This document shows positions 15,114-26,692 of a stretch of DNA of 54,851 bases, piece by piece. Each line of letters starts with the position of its first letter. Positions within the stretch are counted from its first letter, which is position 1. The position numbers and the translations under genes are program-made. The notes beneath the pieces are model-generated. The model was not told the origin of the DNA. It worked only from the letters and a program-made list of their open reading frames with translations, and did no database searches. Source of the stretch: Candidatus Firestonebacteria bacterium RIFOXYD2_FULL_39_29 (GTDB lineage: Bacteria; Oederibacteriota; D2-FULL-39-29); the NCBI GenBank assembly GCA_001778375.1, contig MFGV01000019.1:1-54851 (forward strand), read 5' to 3'.

Positions 15114-15580
15114 AAAAATGCAAAACAATAAAAAATAAAATAATGGAATACTATTATGGTGAACTTCCGGAAAAAGAGAAAGATGAAATAGTTATTCATC
15201 TTGAAAATTGTCAGACCTGCGCAACAGAGCTTAAAGCAATTACCGCTGTTCTTGAGAAAGTTTCGAGGATTAAGCGTCCGGTATTAGCCGGTTCTTTATA
15301 CCCCTCTATTAAAGAGAAGCTGGAACAAAAACGTACCGGCTCCGGTAAATTCTGGAATCTGCCTTTTGCAGCCGGTGTCGGCCTTCTTATACTTCTTTCT
15401 GTTTTTTCAAACAGTCAAAATATTTCCTCCATGAAGAAAGCAGATTTGAATGATCCGTCTATAGTCTCCAATGTTATTGATATGGAGGATAAAGACCTGG
15501 ACAGCTTAGGCAGCCTTGATGTTGAAATACTCGCGGATGAATTATTTATGGAAGAAAATCTAATGAATTTTGAAAGTTAG
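15110..15580 (+). CDS. zinc-finger anti-sigma factor
   Basis: A 156-residue single-pass membrane protein. The N-terminal zf-HC2 anti-sigma domain has Cys4, His30, Cys34 and Cys37 (HxxxCxxC), which bind zinc and clamp the ECF sigma factor. One membrane helix lies at about 84-100 (FWNLPFAAGVGLLILLSVF). The outside part (about 105-156) is acidic with many Asp/Glu/Leu and is probably the sensory tail. It starts inside the sigma gene stop (ATGA), so sigma and anti-sigma are coupled. A helper for the Lys-rich basic repeat protein upstream is conceivable because this acidic tail could pair with it; that is inference. Confidence 0.86.
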   Translation: MKKCKTIKNKIMEYYYGELPEKEKDEIVIHLENCQTCATELKAITAVLEKVSRIKRPVLAGSLYPSIKEKLEQKRTGSGKFWNLPFAAGVGLLILLSVFSNSQNISSMKKADLNDPSIVSNVIDMEDKDLDSLGSLDVEILADELFMEENLMNFES

Positions 15581-15970
15581 GATAAAATCTCTTTGCATTA
15601 ATGTTATTGTGCAGGCGGTTTTGAAAACCACTGGCGTAAGCCCGTGGATGAAAAAACCGCGTATAATAAATAGGTTCCGCTCACAAGAGGATTCCAAAGG
15701 AGGATACTCCTTTGGCTTGGGCATAGCCCAAGTAAAAAAAGACGCCACGTCCGTAAGGGCGTGAAGTTTCACTTCATAAGCGTTTAGCGGTGTTTCTTTT
15801 TCAAGTGTGTATGAAATAGATGTGTTGACTGAGAAAGATTTAGCAGAAATTGAACTTTTTCGCGAATAGGATTGAAAAAAATTAGAATAATTTTTTTTAT
15901 TGCGTCGTAAATGCCTTGTAAAATAAGGAGTATTCTGGCCCTAGAAAATAATCAAAAAATATTGAGCAAA
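15581..15970 (+). other. gap with a string of hairpins and a possible histidine-kinase remnant
   Basis: Four compact inverted repeats follow one another: 15617-15629 (6-bp arms), 15694-15715 (9-bp arms around GATA), 15716-15732 (7-bp arms around ATA) and 15762-15776 (6-bp arms). One plus frame (15570-15764) reads RIINRFRSQEDSKGGYSFGL then GIAQ, similar to the F/G2 box of histidine kinases (RIFxRFYRxxxSxxGGxGLGL). It may be a decayed kinase fragment or a coincidence. No intact gene is seen up to the rRNA promoters. Confidence 0.4.
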
Positions 15971-15973
15971 TAC

Positions 15974-16002
15974 TTGACAAAATGAAAATTATTGTGTATA
16001 AT
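15974..16002 (+). promoter_or_regulatory. rRNA promoter P1
   Basis: Perfect TTGACA (15974-15979) and TATAAT (15997-16002) with a 17-base spacer, ending in GTG before the -10. Confidence 0.9.
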
Positions 16003-16053
16003 CACTATTCATTAAAAAATAGTAATGGTTTTGAAAATAATTGCGAAAGGTAC

Positions 16054-16082
16054 TTGACAAAAAGAAATATTTTGTGTATAAT
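16054..16082 (+). promoter_or_regulatory. rRNA promoter P2
   Basis: Perfect TTGACA (16054-16059) and TATAAT (16077-16082) with a 17-base spacer, closely similar to P1 and 80 bp downstream. An 8-bp inverted repeat (AGATTTAC / GTAAATCT, 16084-16110) straddles the predicted start near 16089. Confidence 0.92.
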
Positions 16083-16134
16083 TAGATTTACCACTAAGAG
16101 CAGTAAATCTTTGCAAGAAGAGGTGGCTAACATA

Positions 16135-16260
16135 ATAACGATGCGCGGTCCTCATTCAAGAAAATCGAGAGGCAGTCCATGACGAATTAAAAAATTCGTC
16201 GTTCTGTTTTTTTGAATGAGCGCCGTTATCACGGTGCTCTTTTTTTTGTGATCTTTGAGA
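16135..16260 (+). promoter_or_regulatory. rRNA leader: competing hairpins, terminator-like structure and boxA
   Basis: GACGAATT/AATTCGTC (16181-16200) is a perfect 8-bp hairpin. GAGCGCCGT/ACGGTGCTC (16218-16239) is followed by eight T, forming an intrinsic terminator. The upstream segment ATAACG..GCG..CTCATTCAA (16135-16159) can pair with TTGAATGAGCGCCGTTAT (16212-16229), which would occupy the terminator's left arm. TGATCTTTGAGA (16249-16260) matches boxA and recurs almost exactly before the 23S gene. Confidence 0.6.
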
Positions 16261-16353
16261 GATATTTGGTTACGTTTAAGTAAACTTTGAGGTGCTGTAA
16301 ATATTTGTAATTTGATTTAAATAAAGAGCTATAACTCAAAAAAATTCTAACAA

Positions 16354-17893
<1,540 letters not shown>

Positions 17894-17984
17894 TTTGATC
17901 AACACAAAGCGAACAAACGTAACCATCTATCTCTATAATAATATTTGAAGCATTACGCGATTGCGTTAGCGAGGGCTCGGTTTG

Positions 17985-18061
<77 letters not shown>

Positions 18062-18071
18062 TTAAATCAGA

Positions 18072-18147
18072 GAATGGAAAATAGAAAATCGAGAATAGAT
18101 TAAGGAATAGATCTGATCGGCTTTCAAATCTCGATTCTCGATTTTCA
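18072..18147. repeat. inverted repeat of TCTCGATT words between the tRNAs
   Basis: AAAATCGAGAAT (18085-18096) and ATTCTCGATTTT (18134-18145) are perfect 12-bp arms. Additional words AGAATGGAAAAT and CAAATCTCG extend the likeness. Confidence 0.75.
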
Positions 18148-18153
18148 AAAAAT

Positions 18154-18230
18154 GGGGGTGTAGCTCAGCTGGGAGAGCACCTGCTTTGCAAGCAGGGGGT
18201 TCAGGGGTTCGATCCCCCTCACCTCCACCA
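18154..18230 (+). tRNA. tRNA-Ala (TGC)
   Basis: A complete cloverleaf with acceptor GGGGGTG/CACCTCC, anticodon TGC at 18187-18189, T-loop GTTCGATC and encoded CCA. Confidence 0.97.
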
Positions 18231-18254
18231 ATTTTAATCTTAGATTAAAATTGG
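18228..18254. repeat. 27-bp perfect palindrome overlapping the CCA end of tRNA-Ala
   Basis: CCAATTTTAATCT (18228-18240) and AGATTAAAATTGG (18242-18254) are exact inverted 13-bp arms around one T. The first three bases are the CCA of the tRNA. As RNA it would form a strong hairpin directly at the tRNA 3' end. Confidence 0.7.
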
Positions 18255-18269
18255 TAGAGAATTGATATT

Positions 18270-18325
18270 CGAGATTTGAAAATAGATAAAAATCGATTCG
18301 GTCTACTCTCGATTTTCGAATCTCG
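18270..18325. repeat. second TCTCGATT-type inverted repeat before 23S
   Basis: CGAGATTTGAAAATAGA (18270-18286) and TCGATTTTCGAATCTCG (18309-18325) are inverted and match at 15 of 17 positions. The words are the same as in the repeat between the tRNAs. Confidence 0.7.
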
Positions 18326-18371
18326 GGAATAGGGCTTTGCAATCGATAACGTAATGGCGCAATGTTTCAAG

Positions 18372-18383
18372 TGTTCTTTGAGA
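18372..18383 (+). promoter_or_regulatory. boxA-like antitermination site before 23S
   Basis: TGTTCTTTGAGA differs at one base from TGATCTTTGAGA in the 16S leader and resembles the bacterial boxA core (TGcTCTTTaA). Confidence 0.65.
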
Positions 18384-18475
18384 TTTTGTACGACAGAAAA
18401 AAAGTAAAGTTGATATACCCAGAACAGTTAATATTTTTTGTATTGAAACAAACGTAGAAAAGATTTAAGTAATAT

Positions 18476-21477
<3,002 letters not shown>

Positions 21478-21618
21478 ATATTAATTAACTCTTTTCGAGT
21501 TAATGTATGTCAGTCGCGCACCAATCAACAACGAATGTTTTACAGCTTTAAAATTTTCAACTGACTTTACTTTGATTCGAATCGTACAAGATCTCATGCT
21601 CTTATACATATAAATTAT

Positions 21619-21734
21619 GTTAGCGATTTTACCAGAGGGGAAACACCCGTTCCCATTTCGAACACGGCAGTTAAGACCTCTAGGGCCAATGGTATTGCAC
21701 GGGCAACCGTGTGGGAGAGTAGGACGTCGCTAAC
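21619..21734 (+). rRNA. rrf: 5S ribosomal RNA
   Basis: Closing stem GTTAGCGA/TCGCTAAC, with CCCATTTCGAACACGG and GGGAGAGTAGGACGTCGC typical of bacterial 5S. About 116 nt, about 140 bases after 23S. Confidence 0.95.
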
Positions 21735-21744
21735 TTGCTATCAT

Positions 21745-21786
21745 AAAAGCCCTGTCAGGCAATTGCTTGGCAGGGCTTTCTATTTT
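21745..21786 (+). terminator. rRNA operon terminator
   Basis: AAAGCCCTG (21746-21754) pairs with CAGGGCTTT (21771-21779), with an imperfect inner stem around AATT, and is followed by CTATTTTT. Confidence 0.85.
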
Positions 21787-21788
21787 TC

Positions 21789-21830
21789 GGGACTGACTCC
21801 GATTTGGTACTTTAAATCGGTGGCTGTCCC
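21789..21830. repeat. REPIN-like GGGACnGnC...GtCCC element 1
   Basis: GGGACTGACTCCGATTT (21789-21805) and AAATCGGTGGCTGTCCC (21814-21830) are inverted and match at 14 of 17 positions. The arms relate to the GGGGACAGACACCG elements at 23974 and 26612. A second, weaker terminator-like run (CCCGCTTAGCAGGGCTC then T7) follows at 21863-21887. Confidence 0.65.
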
Positions 21831-21944
21831 AAATCTTGTTTTATCGGTGCCCGATTAAGGTCCCGCTTAGCAGGGCTCTTTTTTTGTAGAAAATACATTT
21901 CAAACATGGTATTATCTTAACAATCAAAATCTCAAGGGGGAAAT

Positions 21945-22403
21945 ATGAGAAAAATGATAGTGCTTTTGCTATTGGTAGTTGTTTGTTTGTACGGCGAGGA
22001 AAAAGGAGTTACTTCAAATCTGCCTGCCGCTTTGTCTCTTACGGAGCCGCTTAAAATAGCGCCTATCGTTCCGTACAAAGATCCTTTCTTTGGTGTGTTT
22101 CTTGACACTGCCTTATTGCTTCCGGTCGGACACCTTTATAACGAACAGTCGTCGAAATTTCTAATTTATACAGGAATAGAAGGAGCCTTGGCTTTAGCGG
22201 CTTATAATCTCTATGGGAACGAAGGACAAAAACAACACCGTGACGCCTCTTACGCCGTTATACTTCTTGCCATCGGTGTTAAAATCTACGATCTTTGCGA
22301 CGTGTATACTTCCGCGCAGGAAATAAATAAGAAAAGCGGGTATCAGTTGCATGTGGAGATAGATGACAGAAAAGCAACGCTTTCAGTAGTGAGTTACTTC
22401 TAA
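21945..22403 (+). CDS. hypothetical exported protein
   Basis: A 152-residue protein with a signal peptide (about 1-17, MRKMIVLLLLVVVCLYG). The mature part has a Pro-rich segment (PLKIAPIVPYKDPFFGVFLD) and two weak hydrophobic stretches (about 72-92 and 102-117), so it may be membrane-associated in the periplasm. I do not recognise a family. Its layout (PYKDPF, then ALLLPVGHLYN, then YDLCDVYTSA) recalls small DUF5683-like membrane proteins, which I rate as weak. AAGGGGGAAAT precedes the ATG. TG-g-TATTAT near 21908 may be an extended -10. Confidence 0.65.
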   Translation: MRKMIVLLLLVVVCLYGEEKGVTSNLPAALSLTEPLKIAPIVPYKDPFFGVFLDTALLLPVGHLYNEQSSKFLIYTGIEGALALAAYNLYGNEGQKQHRDASYAVILLAIGVKIYDLCDVYTSAQEINKKSGYQLHVEIDDRKATLSVVSYF

Positions 22404-22431
22404 CCTAGTTGAATAATGTTTGGAGGAAAAG

Positions 22432-23475
22432 ATGGTAAATAATAAAAACAACACATTTGAATCCGGTTATCCTGATTTACTAAAAGAGATAAAGGAACGG
22501 ATAACATCTGCAAGGATTAAAGCCTCCCGGTCGGTTAATACAGAACTTATAAAATTGTATTGGGACATAGGTAAAATGATAGTTTTGCGTCAGGAAAAAT
22601 ATAAATGGGGCGATAATATTGTAGAAAAATTGGCAAAAGATTTACAGGAAGAAATTACAAAGAGTGTCGGTTTTTCAAGTCGCAACCTATGGGAAATGCG
22701 AAGATTCTATTACACTTATAAAGATTTCCCAATTCTGCAACAGCTTGTTGCAGAATTACCCTGGGGTCAGAACGTTGTTATTTTGCAAATGGTTAAAAAC
22801 AAGGAGGAAAGAGAATATTATCTTAAGGCCACAGCGGAAATGGGCTGGAGCAGGAGTGTGTTAATTCATCAGATTAAGGCCGATGCGTATGAATATCATA
22901 AAAAACTGCCAAAGCAACACAATTTTGAAAAAGCATTACCTGTTCATCTGGCCGAACAGGCGGATGAATCGTTGAAAAGCCTGTATAATCTTGATTTTCT
23001 TAATATAACAAAACCTGTATTGGAGCGAGAATTAGAAAGACGTCTTGTAGAAAAGGTAAAGCGGTTTATGCTTGAAATGGGGAAAGGATTTTCCTTTATA
23101 GGTAATCAATACCGTTTAACATTGAGTGACAATGAATACTTTGTTGACCTTTTGTTTTTTAACAGGATTCTCAAATGTCTTGTGGCCGTTGAATTAAAAA
23201 CCGTGAAATTTGAGGTTGAACATTCGGCGAAAATGGATTTATATCTTGATCTACTAAATAAGCAAGCGAAATACAAAGGTGAGAATTCGTCAATAGGTAT
23301 AATATTTTGTGTAGAAAAAAATTCCGTTGTTGTTGAATACGCCTTGAGCCGTACAGTTAATCCAGTAGGTGTTGCAGGGTATAAGTTAACCTCAAAACCT
23401 TCAGTCGAGCTTAAAAAATTGTTACCTTCTGAAAAAGAAGTTAAAAAAGAATTAATAGCGGAGTATGGTAAATAA
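22432..23475 (+). CDS. DUF1016/YhcG-type PD-(D/E)XK nuclease-domain protein
   Basis: A 347-residue protein of the DUF1016 family. The N-terminal helical domain (about 10-165) has typical text: SVNTELIKLYWDIGKMI and GFSSRNLWEMRRFY. The C-terminal domain (about 205-320) is PD-(D/E)XK-like, with FVDLLFFNRILKCLVAVELK supplying the D..ExK motif. Members have been linked to recombination and to restriction-modification or mobile loci, and a nuclease role is probable. ATG 22432 is chosen because TTTGGAGGAAAAG precedes it; the TTG at 22420 lies inside that site. It belongs to a small accessory cluster with an ORF6N gene. Confidence 0.88.
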   Translation: MVNNKNNTFESGYPDLLKEIKERITSARIKASRSVNTELIKLYWDIGKMIVLRQEKYKWGDNIVEKLAKDLQEEITKSVGFSSRNLWEMRRFYYTYKDFPILQQLVAELPWGQNVVILQMVKNKEEREYYLKATAEMGWSRSVLIHQIKADAYEYHKKLPKQHNFEKALPVHLAEQADESLKSLYNLDFLNITKPVLERELERRLVEKVKRFMLEMGKGFSFIGNQYRLTLSDNEYFVDLLFFNRILKCLVAVELKTVKFEVEHSAKMDLYLDLLNKQAKYKGENSSIGIIFCVEKNSVVVEYALSRTVNPVGVAGYKLTSKPSVELKKLLPSEKEVKKELIAEYGK

Positions 23476-23569
23476 ACTAAAAAGCATCAAGGAACTCTAC
23501 AAAACAGCTTTTACGTTAGCACCGTTCAAATGTGGAACGTGCAACAATCTTTTATTCAAGGGGGAAAGT

Positions 23570-23965
23570 ATGGAAAAGGTAAATATCGTGAGCAGGGAAG
23601 AGAGGGAGAAGAAGGACAAGAGCGGGAAGTATTTTGTGTACAAATCCGCGGACGGCAGGGAGATGCTCAGCAAGCAGAAGTATGAAGAAGGCGAGCAGGA
23701 GTTTGAGGTAACGCCGTCAAAAGACGGAAGAATTCTCTGGCTAAAAAAAGCCGGTGAACCAAGCGCTAAAAGCAGTTCAGTAAAAGCGCCGAAGGCCGAT
23801 AAGGGCCCGCTTGCCGGAAAATCAAACGAGTTAAATTTGCTTGGGAGCTCAATAGAACTTGCCAAACTCTGGGTAAAAGAAGGTCTCGTTGCCAAACCCA
23901 AAGCTCTCGACGAAATGGAAGAATATATAATAGAAGCCCGCACCCGTCTTCAAAAAATGTTGTAA
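23570..23965 (+). CDS. hypothetical protein
   Basis: A 131-residue protein. I take ATG 23570, preceded by AAGGGGGAAAG, over the in-frame GTG at 23465, which would overlap the nuclease gene and add a Cys-containing 35-residue extension. Residues 1-60 form a basic beta-rich region (REEREKKDKSGKYFVYKSAD, then EFEVTPSKDGRILWL), followed by a flexible Lys/Ser/Pro linker (about 61-85) and a helical C-terminus (LGSSIELAKLWVKEGLV). The layout resembles small nucleic-acid-binding OB-fold proteins with a linker, but I cannot name a family. A REPIN-like element follows its stop by nine bases. Confidence 0.6.
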   Translation: MEKVNIVSREEREKKDKSGKYFVYKSADGREMLSKQKYEEGEQEFEVTPSKDGRILWLKKAGEPSAKSSSVKAPKADKGPLAGKSNELNLLGSSIELAKLWVKEGLVAKPKALDEMEEYIIEARTRLQKML

Positions 23966-23973
23966 AGAAAAGA

Positions 23974-24009
23974 GGGGACAGACAACGGGTATTATCGGTG
24001 TCTGTCCCC
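23974..24009. repeat. REPIN-like element 2
   Basis: GGGGACAGACAACG (23974-23987) and CGGTGTCTGTCCCC (23996-24009) are inverted, 13 of 14 matching, around an 8-base loop. This is the clearest copy. Confidence 0.75.
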
Positions 24010-24062
24010 GGTTATAACTTGCAATGAAAGATAAAATAAAAAATATCTAAAAGGGGAGACTT

Positions 24063-24641
24063 ATGGAAGATCATTCCGTTATAAAAGAAATCATTACAAA
24101 TAAAATATATCACATAAGAGAACAAAAAGTAATGCTAGATAGAGACCTGGCGGAACTATATAATGTGGAAACAAGGATCTTGAATCGAAATGTCAGAAGA
24201 AATATAAACAGATTTCCTGAGGATTTCATGTTTGCACTTAGAAGAGAAGAAATTATGAACTTGTCCCAATTTGGGATAAGTTCAATTAAACATGCTCCAA
24301 ATGTATTTGTTTTTACAAGAAGGGGTGTCTCAATGCTCTCGTCAGTCCTTAATAGTGAGCGCGCTATTAGAGTAAACATAGAAATAATGAGAATATTTGA
24401 CAGTCTGGAATTGTTTTTAACAACACATAAAGAATTGGCAAGCAAATTAAAAGAACTCGAAATAAAATTCAATAAATATAGCAATCTTGAAACCAAAATA
24501 AATACACACAACGATATTATTAAGGATATCTTGGAGCAAATACGTCGAATGATAAGCTCGCCGGTTAAGCAAGTTAAGAAATATGGATTTCACAAGCAAG
24601 AAGGGAAGAGAGATAATGATAAAATAAATAGAAAAAAATGA
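24063..24641 (+). CDS. ORF6N domain protein
   Basis: A 192-residue protein with the ORF6N DNA-binding domain at about residues 8-95. IYHIREQKVMLDRDLAELYN, NRNVRRNINRFPEDFMFAL and FVFTRRGVSMLSSVLNSERA are hallmarks of this phage-antirepressor-related family. A coiled coil (about 115-155) and a basic tail follow. The role is inferred as DNA-binding regulation; such genes spread with phage and plasmids. AAAGGGGAGACTT precedes the ATG. The next gene lies 267 bases downstream. Confidence 0.9.
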   Translation: MEDHSVIKEIITNKIYHIREQKVMLDRDLAELYNVETRILNRNVRRNINRFPEDFMFALRREEIMNLSQFGISSIKHAPNVFVFTRRGVSMLSSVLNSERAIRVNIEIMRIFDSLELFLTTHKELASKLKELEIKFNKYSNLETKINTHNDIIKDILEQIRRMISSPVKQVKKYGFHKQEGKRDNDKINRKK

Positions 24642-24908
24642 ATTTCAATAGTGCACATGAGAAACTGCAGTGATTCAGCAGTTAAACAATTAGCGGATAA
24701 TTTAAATTTGGTATTTTGCATTCTAAAAAACTATTTCTCTCGCCAATGGTGAGAGAAATAGGCTGGATTCCACCAGTACACTACAAGCAAACCACAGTTG
24801 AATATGCTTACCAGGTAATATGCTTTTCTAATAAATTACTTCCTGTTTATTAAACCCCTTTTTGTAGTAAAATAATTCAATATGTAACCTATTGGGAGAA
24901 AAAGGCAA
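24642..24908. repeat. gap with a 14-bp hairpin
   Basis: CTATTTCTCTC (24731-24741) and GAGAGAAATAG (24751-24761) pair perfectly, with GCC/GGT continuing the stem to an AAT loop. No T-run follows. I see no gene in this gap; the SD of the next gene is at its end. Confidence 0.6.
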
Positions 24909-26030
24909 ATGAAATGTCCGTCTTGTAAAAACGAGCTGCGTCAGATAAAATCTGAGAGGCTGGTTCTCGACATTTGTGATTCTTGCAAGGGGACCTGGTT
25001 TGATGCTGAGGAGCTGGGAGAGTTTATCACGTGGTTTCTGGCTGAGAATAAGAATTTTGTCGGTGCAAAGCTTGAGTATGAAAAGAAAGTCATAACTGTA
25101 AGTGAATTACAGGAACCCGCCAGAGTTTGTCCGTGCTGTAACAAAATAATGGAAAAATATAATTACGCATATGATTCAAATGTTATATTGGATAGGTGTT
25201 CCTCTTGCGGCGGGGTATGGACTGATAATGGAGAGGTTTTTAAGATAGCGACGTATGTGAAAGGTAATCCCGACATGCGTGAGTTGGCAAAAAGCTTTTC
25301 TGAAGAAATGAATAGCTCTCAAGACCTGCAAGATTTAGTAAACATTTCTGAGTTCTTTTCAAAAGATGCCGGGCCGGCTATCATGTTACCTAAAATAATA
25401 TTTCCTCTTGGAGATAGCGTAGTCAGAACAGGCAAAGCCTGGATGACGAAAAGTATTATAGGTGCTAATATTTTTATATTTATACTTATGGTGATGCTTG
25501 TTGAAAATCCTCAGGAGGTTAACAGATTTGGTTTAACTCCGGCATTAATCTTATCGGGGAAGAACTACTTTTCATTTTTATCTTCCATGTTTATGCACGG
25601 AGGAATTATTCATCTTATAGGAAATATGTGGTTTTTTTGGATTTTTGCCGACAATATTGAAGATGTTTTGGGTACTTGGAAATTCCTTTTGTACTATCTT
25701 CTGTTTGGATATTTTGCGAGCCTGCTCCATATCCTTGTGAATCCTGCTTTAACTGTTCCCGCAATAGGCGCCAGCGGTGCCATTGCAGGTATTATGGGTG
25801 CTTATTTTGTAATGTTCCCCAGGGCAAAGATAAAAACTTTTTTTATCTACAAAGTTATTCCTATTCCCGCGTATATTTATCTCGGTGTTTGGATAGCGTT
25901 TCAAATGTTATACGGAATGGTAGATTATTCCGGAGGTAGTACTAATAATATAGGCTGGTTTGCTCATATAGGCGGGTTTATTTCAGGCGTTGTTCTTATG
26001 TTACTTTACAAAAGAAAAAATGCAAATTAA
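24909..26030 (+). CDS. rhomboid protease fused to two zinc ribbons
   Basis: This 373-residue protein starts with two zf-TFIIB-like zinc ribbons (C3, C6, C23, C26 and C74, C77, C97, C100), then a linker (~110-180) and a rhomboid intramembrane protease with six or seven helices (180-370). HGGIIHLIGNM (230-240), catalytic Ser289 in GASG and His353 in FAHIGG make a complete dyad. It should cleave membrane-anchored proteins within the bilayer, with the zinc ribbons in the cytoplasm. GGGAGA precedes the ATG. The neighbour on the opposite strand is a TspO homologue. Confidence 0.93.
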   Translation: MKCPSCKNELRQIKSERLVLDICDSCKGTWFDAEELGEFITWFLAENKNFVGAKLEYEKKVITVSELQEPARVCPCCNKIMEKYNYAYDSNVILDRCSSCGGVWTDNGEVFKIATYVKGNPDMRELAKSFSEEMNSSQDLQDLVNISEFFSKDAGPAIMLPKIIFPLGDSVVRTGKAWMTKSIIGANIFIFILMVMLVENPQEVNRFGLTPALILSGKNYFSFLSSMFMHGGIIHLIGNMWFFWIFADNIEDVLGTWKFLLYYLLFGYFASLLHILVNPALTVPAIGASGAIAGIMGAYFVMFPRAKIKTFFIYKVIPIPAYIYLGVWIAFQMLYGMVDYSGGSTNNIGWFAHIGGFISGVVLMLLYKRKNAN

Positions 26031-26045
26031 ATCTGCCCTTCGTAC

Positions 26046-26525
26046 CTACTTGTTCAATATAAAAATATAATAATTTAAAATACTTGCGAAGCTGACCCAT
26101 AAGATATATGGGATTAAAATGAGGCCTGCCGGTTTGGAGATCCTATAAAACATTATTATATTTGCCAATATCAATAGCCAAAGTATTACTATTGTTATTA
26201 AACCTCCGAAATATGATCTTCCGCCAAAGAAAATAACAGACCATAGAAAGTTCACGATTAATTGAATAATAAAAACGACTGCAGCATTTTTAACCTTACT
26301 ATTTTTCAGTCCTTTTTCCCAGATTAGGAAAAATGCAATTCCCATAAGAAGGTATAGAGTTGTCCAGGCCGGCCCAAATATCCAGTTGGGAGGATTAAAA
26401 GAAGGTTTATTTATCTCCATATACCAGGACTTGACGGCAGGCATCGTAAAAATCGCGCCTAAAATCCCTATTAATTCACAGATAATTATGCTTGCTGTTA
26501 GTTTTAAAGCATTTCCAGTTTTCAT
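26046..26525 (-). CDS. tspO: TspO/MBR family membrane protein
   Basis: A 159-residue protein with five membrane helices. The TspO signature is clear: PSFNPPNWIFGPAWTTLYLL after the first helix, then NFLWSVIFFGGRSYFGGL and a C-terminal YILWVSFASILNYYIFILN. TspO binds porphyrins and is linked to stress and tetrapyrrole control; no tetrapyrrole gene is nearby. GGGAGGCTTGTT before ATG 26525 sets the start; the ATG at 26570 would add 15 residues without SD. It converges with the rhomboid gene, with 15 bases between stops. Confidence 0.93.
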   Translation of the reverse strand: MKTGNALKLTASIIICELIGILGAIFTMPAVKSWYMEINKPSFNPPNWIFGPAWTTLYLLMGIAFFLIWEKGLKNSKVKNAAVVFIIQLIVNFLWSVIFFGGRSYFGGLITIVILWLLILANIIMFYRISKPAGLILIPYILWVSFASILNYYIFILNK

Positions 26526-26611
26526 AACAAGCCTCCCATAAAAGTGGTCTTTCTGATGGTATCCTACCAAAAGCTATGGTTAACTTCAACGTATTTCCAT
26601 GCGTATAAATT

Positions 26612-26647
26612 GGGGACAGACACCGAGAAAACACGTTGTCAGTCCCC
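26612..26647. repeat. REPIN-like element 3
   Basis: GGGGACAGACACCG (26612-26625) and the inverted ACGTTGTCAGTCCCC (26633-26647) frame AGAAAACAC. It is the third copy of this family. Confidence 0.7.
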
Positions 26648-26654
26648 TAAAATA

Positions 26655-26690
26655 AAAAGCCCCCGGAGAAAAACCGGGGGCTTTTAAATA
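26655..26690. terminator. strong 12-bp terminator
   Basis: AAAAGCCCCCGG (26655-26666) pairs perfectly with CCGGGGGCTTTT (26674-26685). It ends the minus-strand outer-membrane gene and can act in both directions. Confidence 0.88.
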
Positions 26691-26692
26691 TT

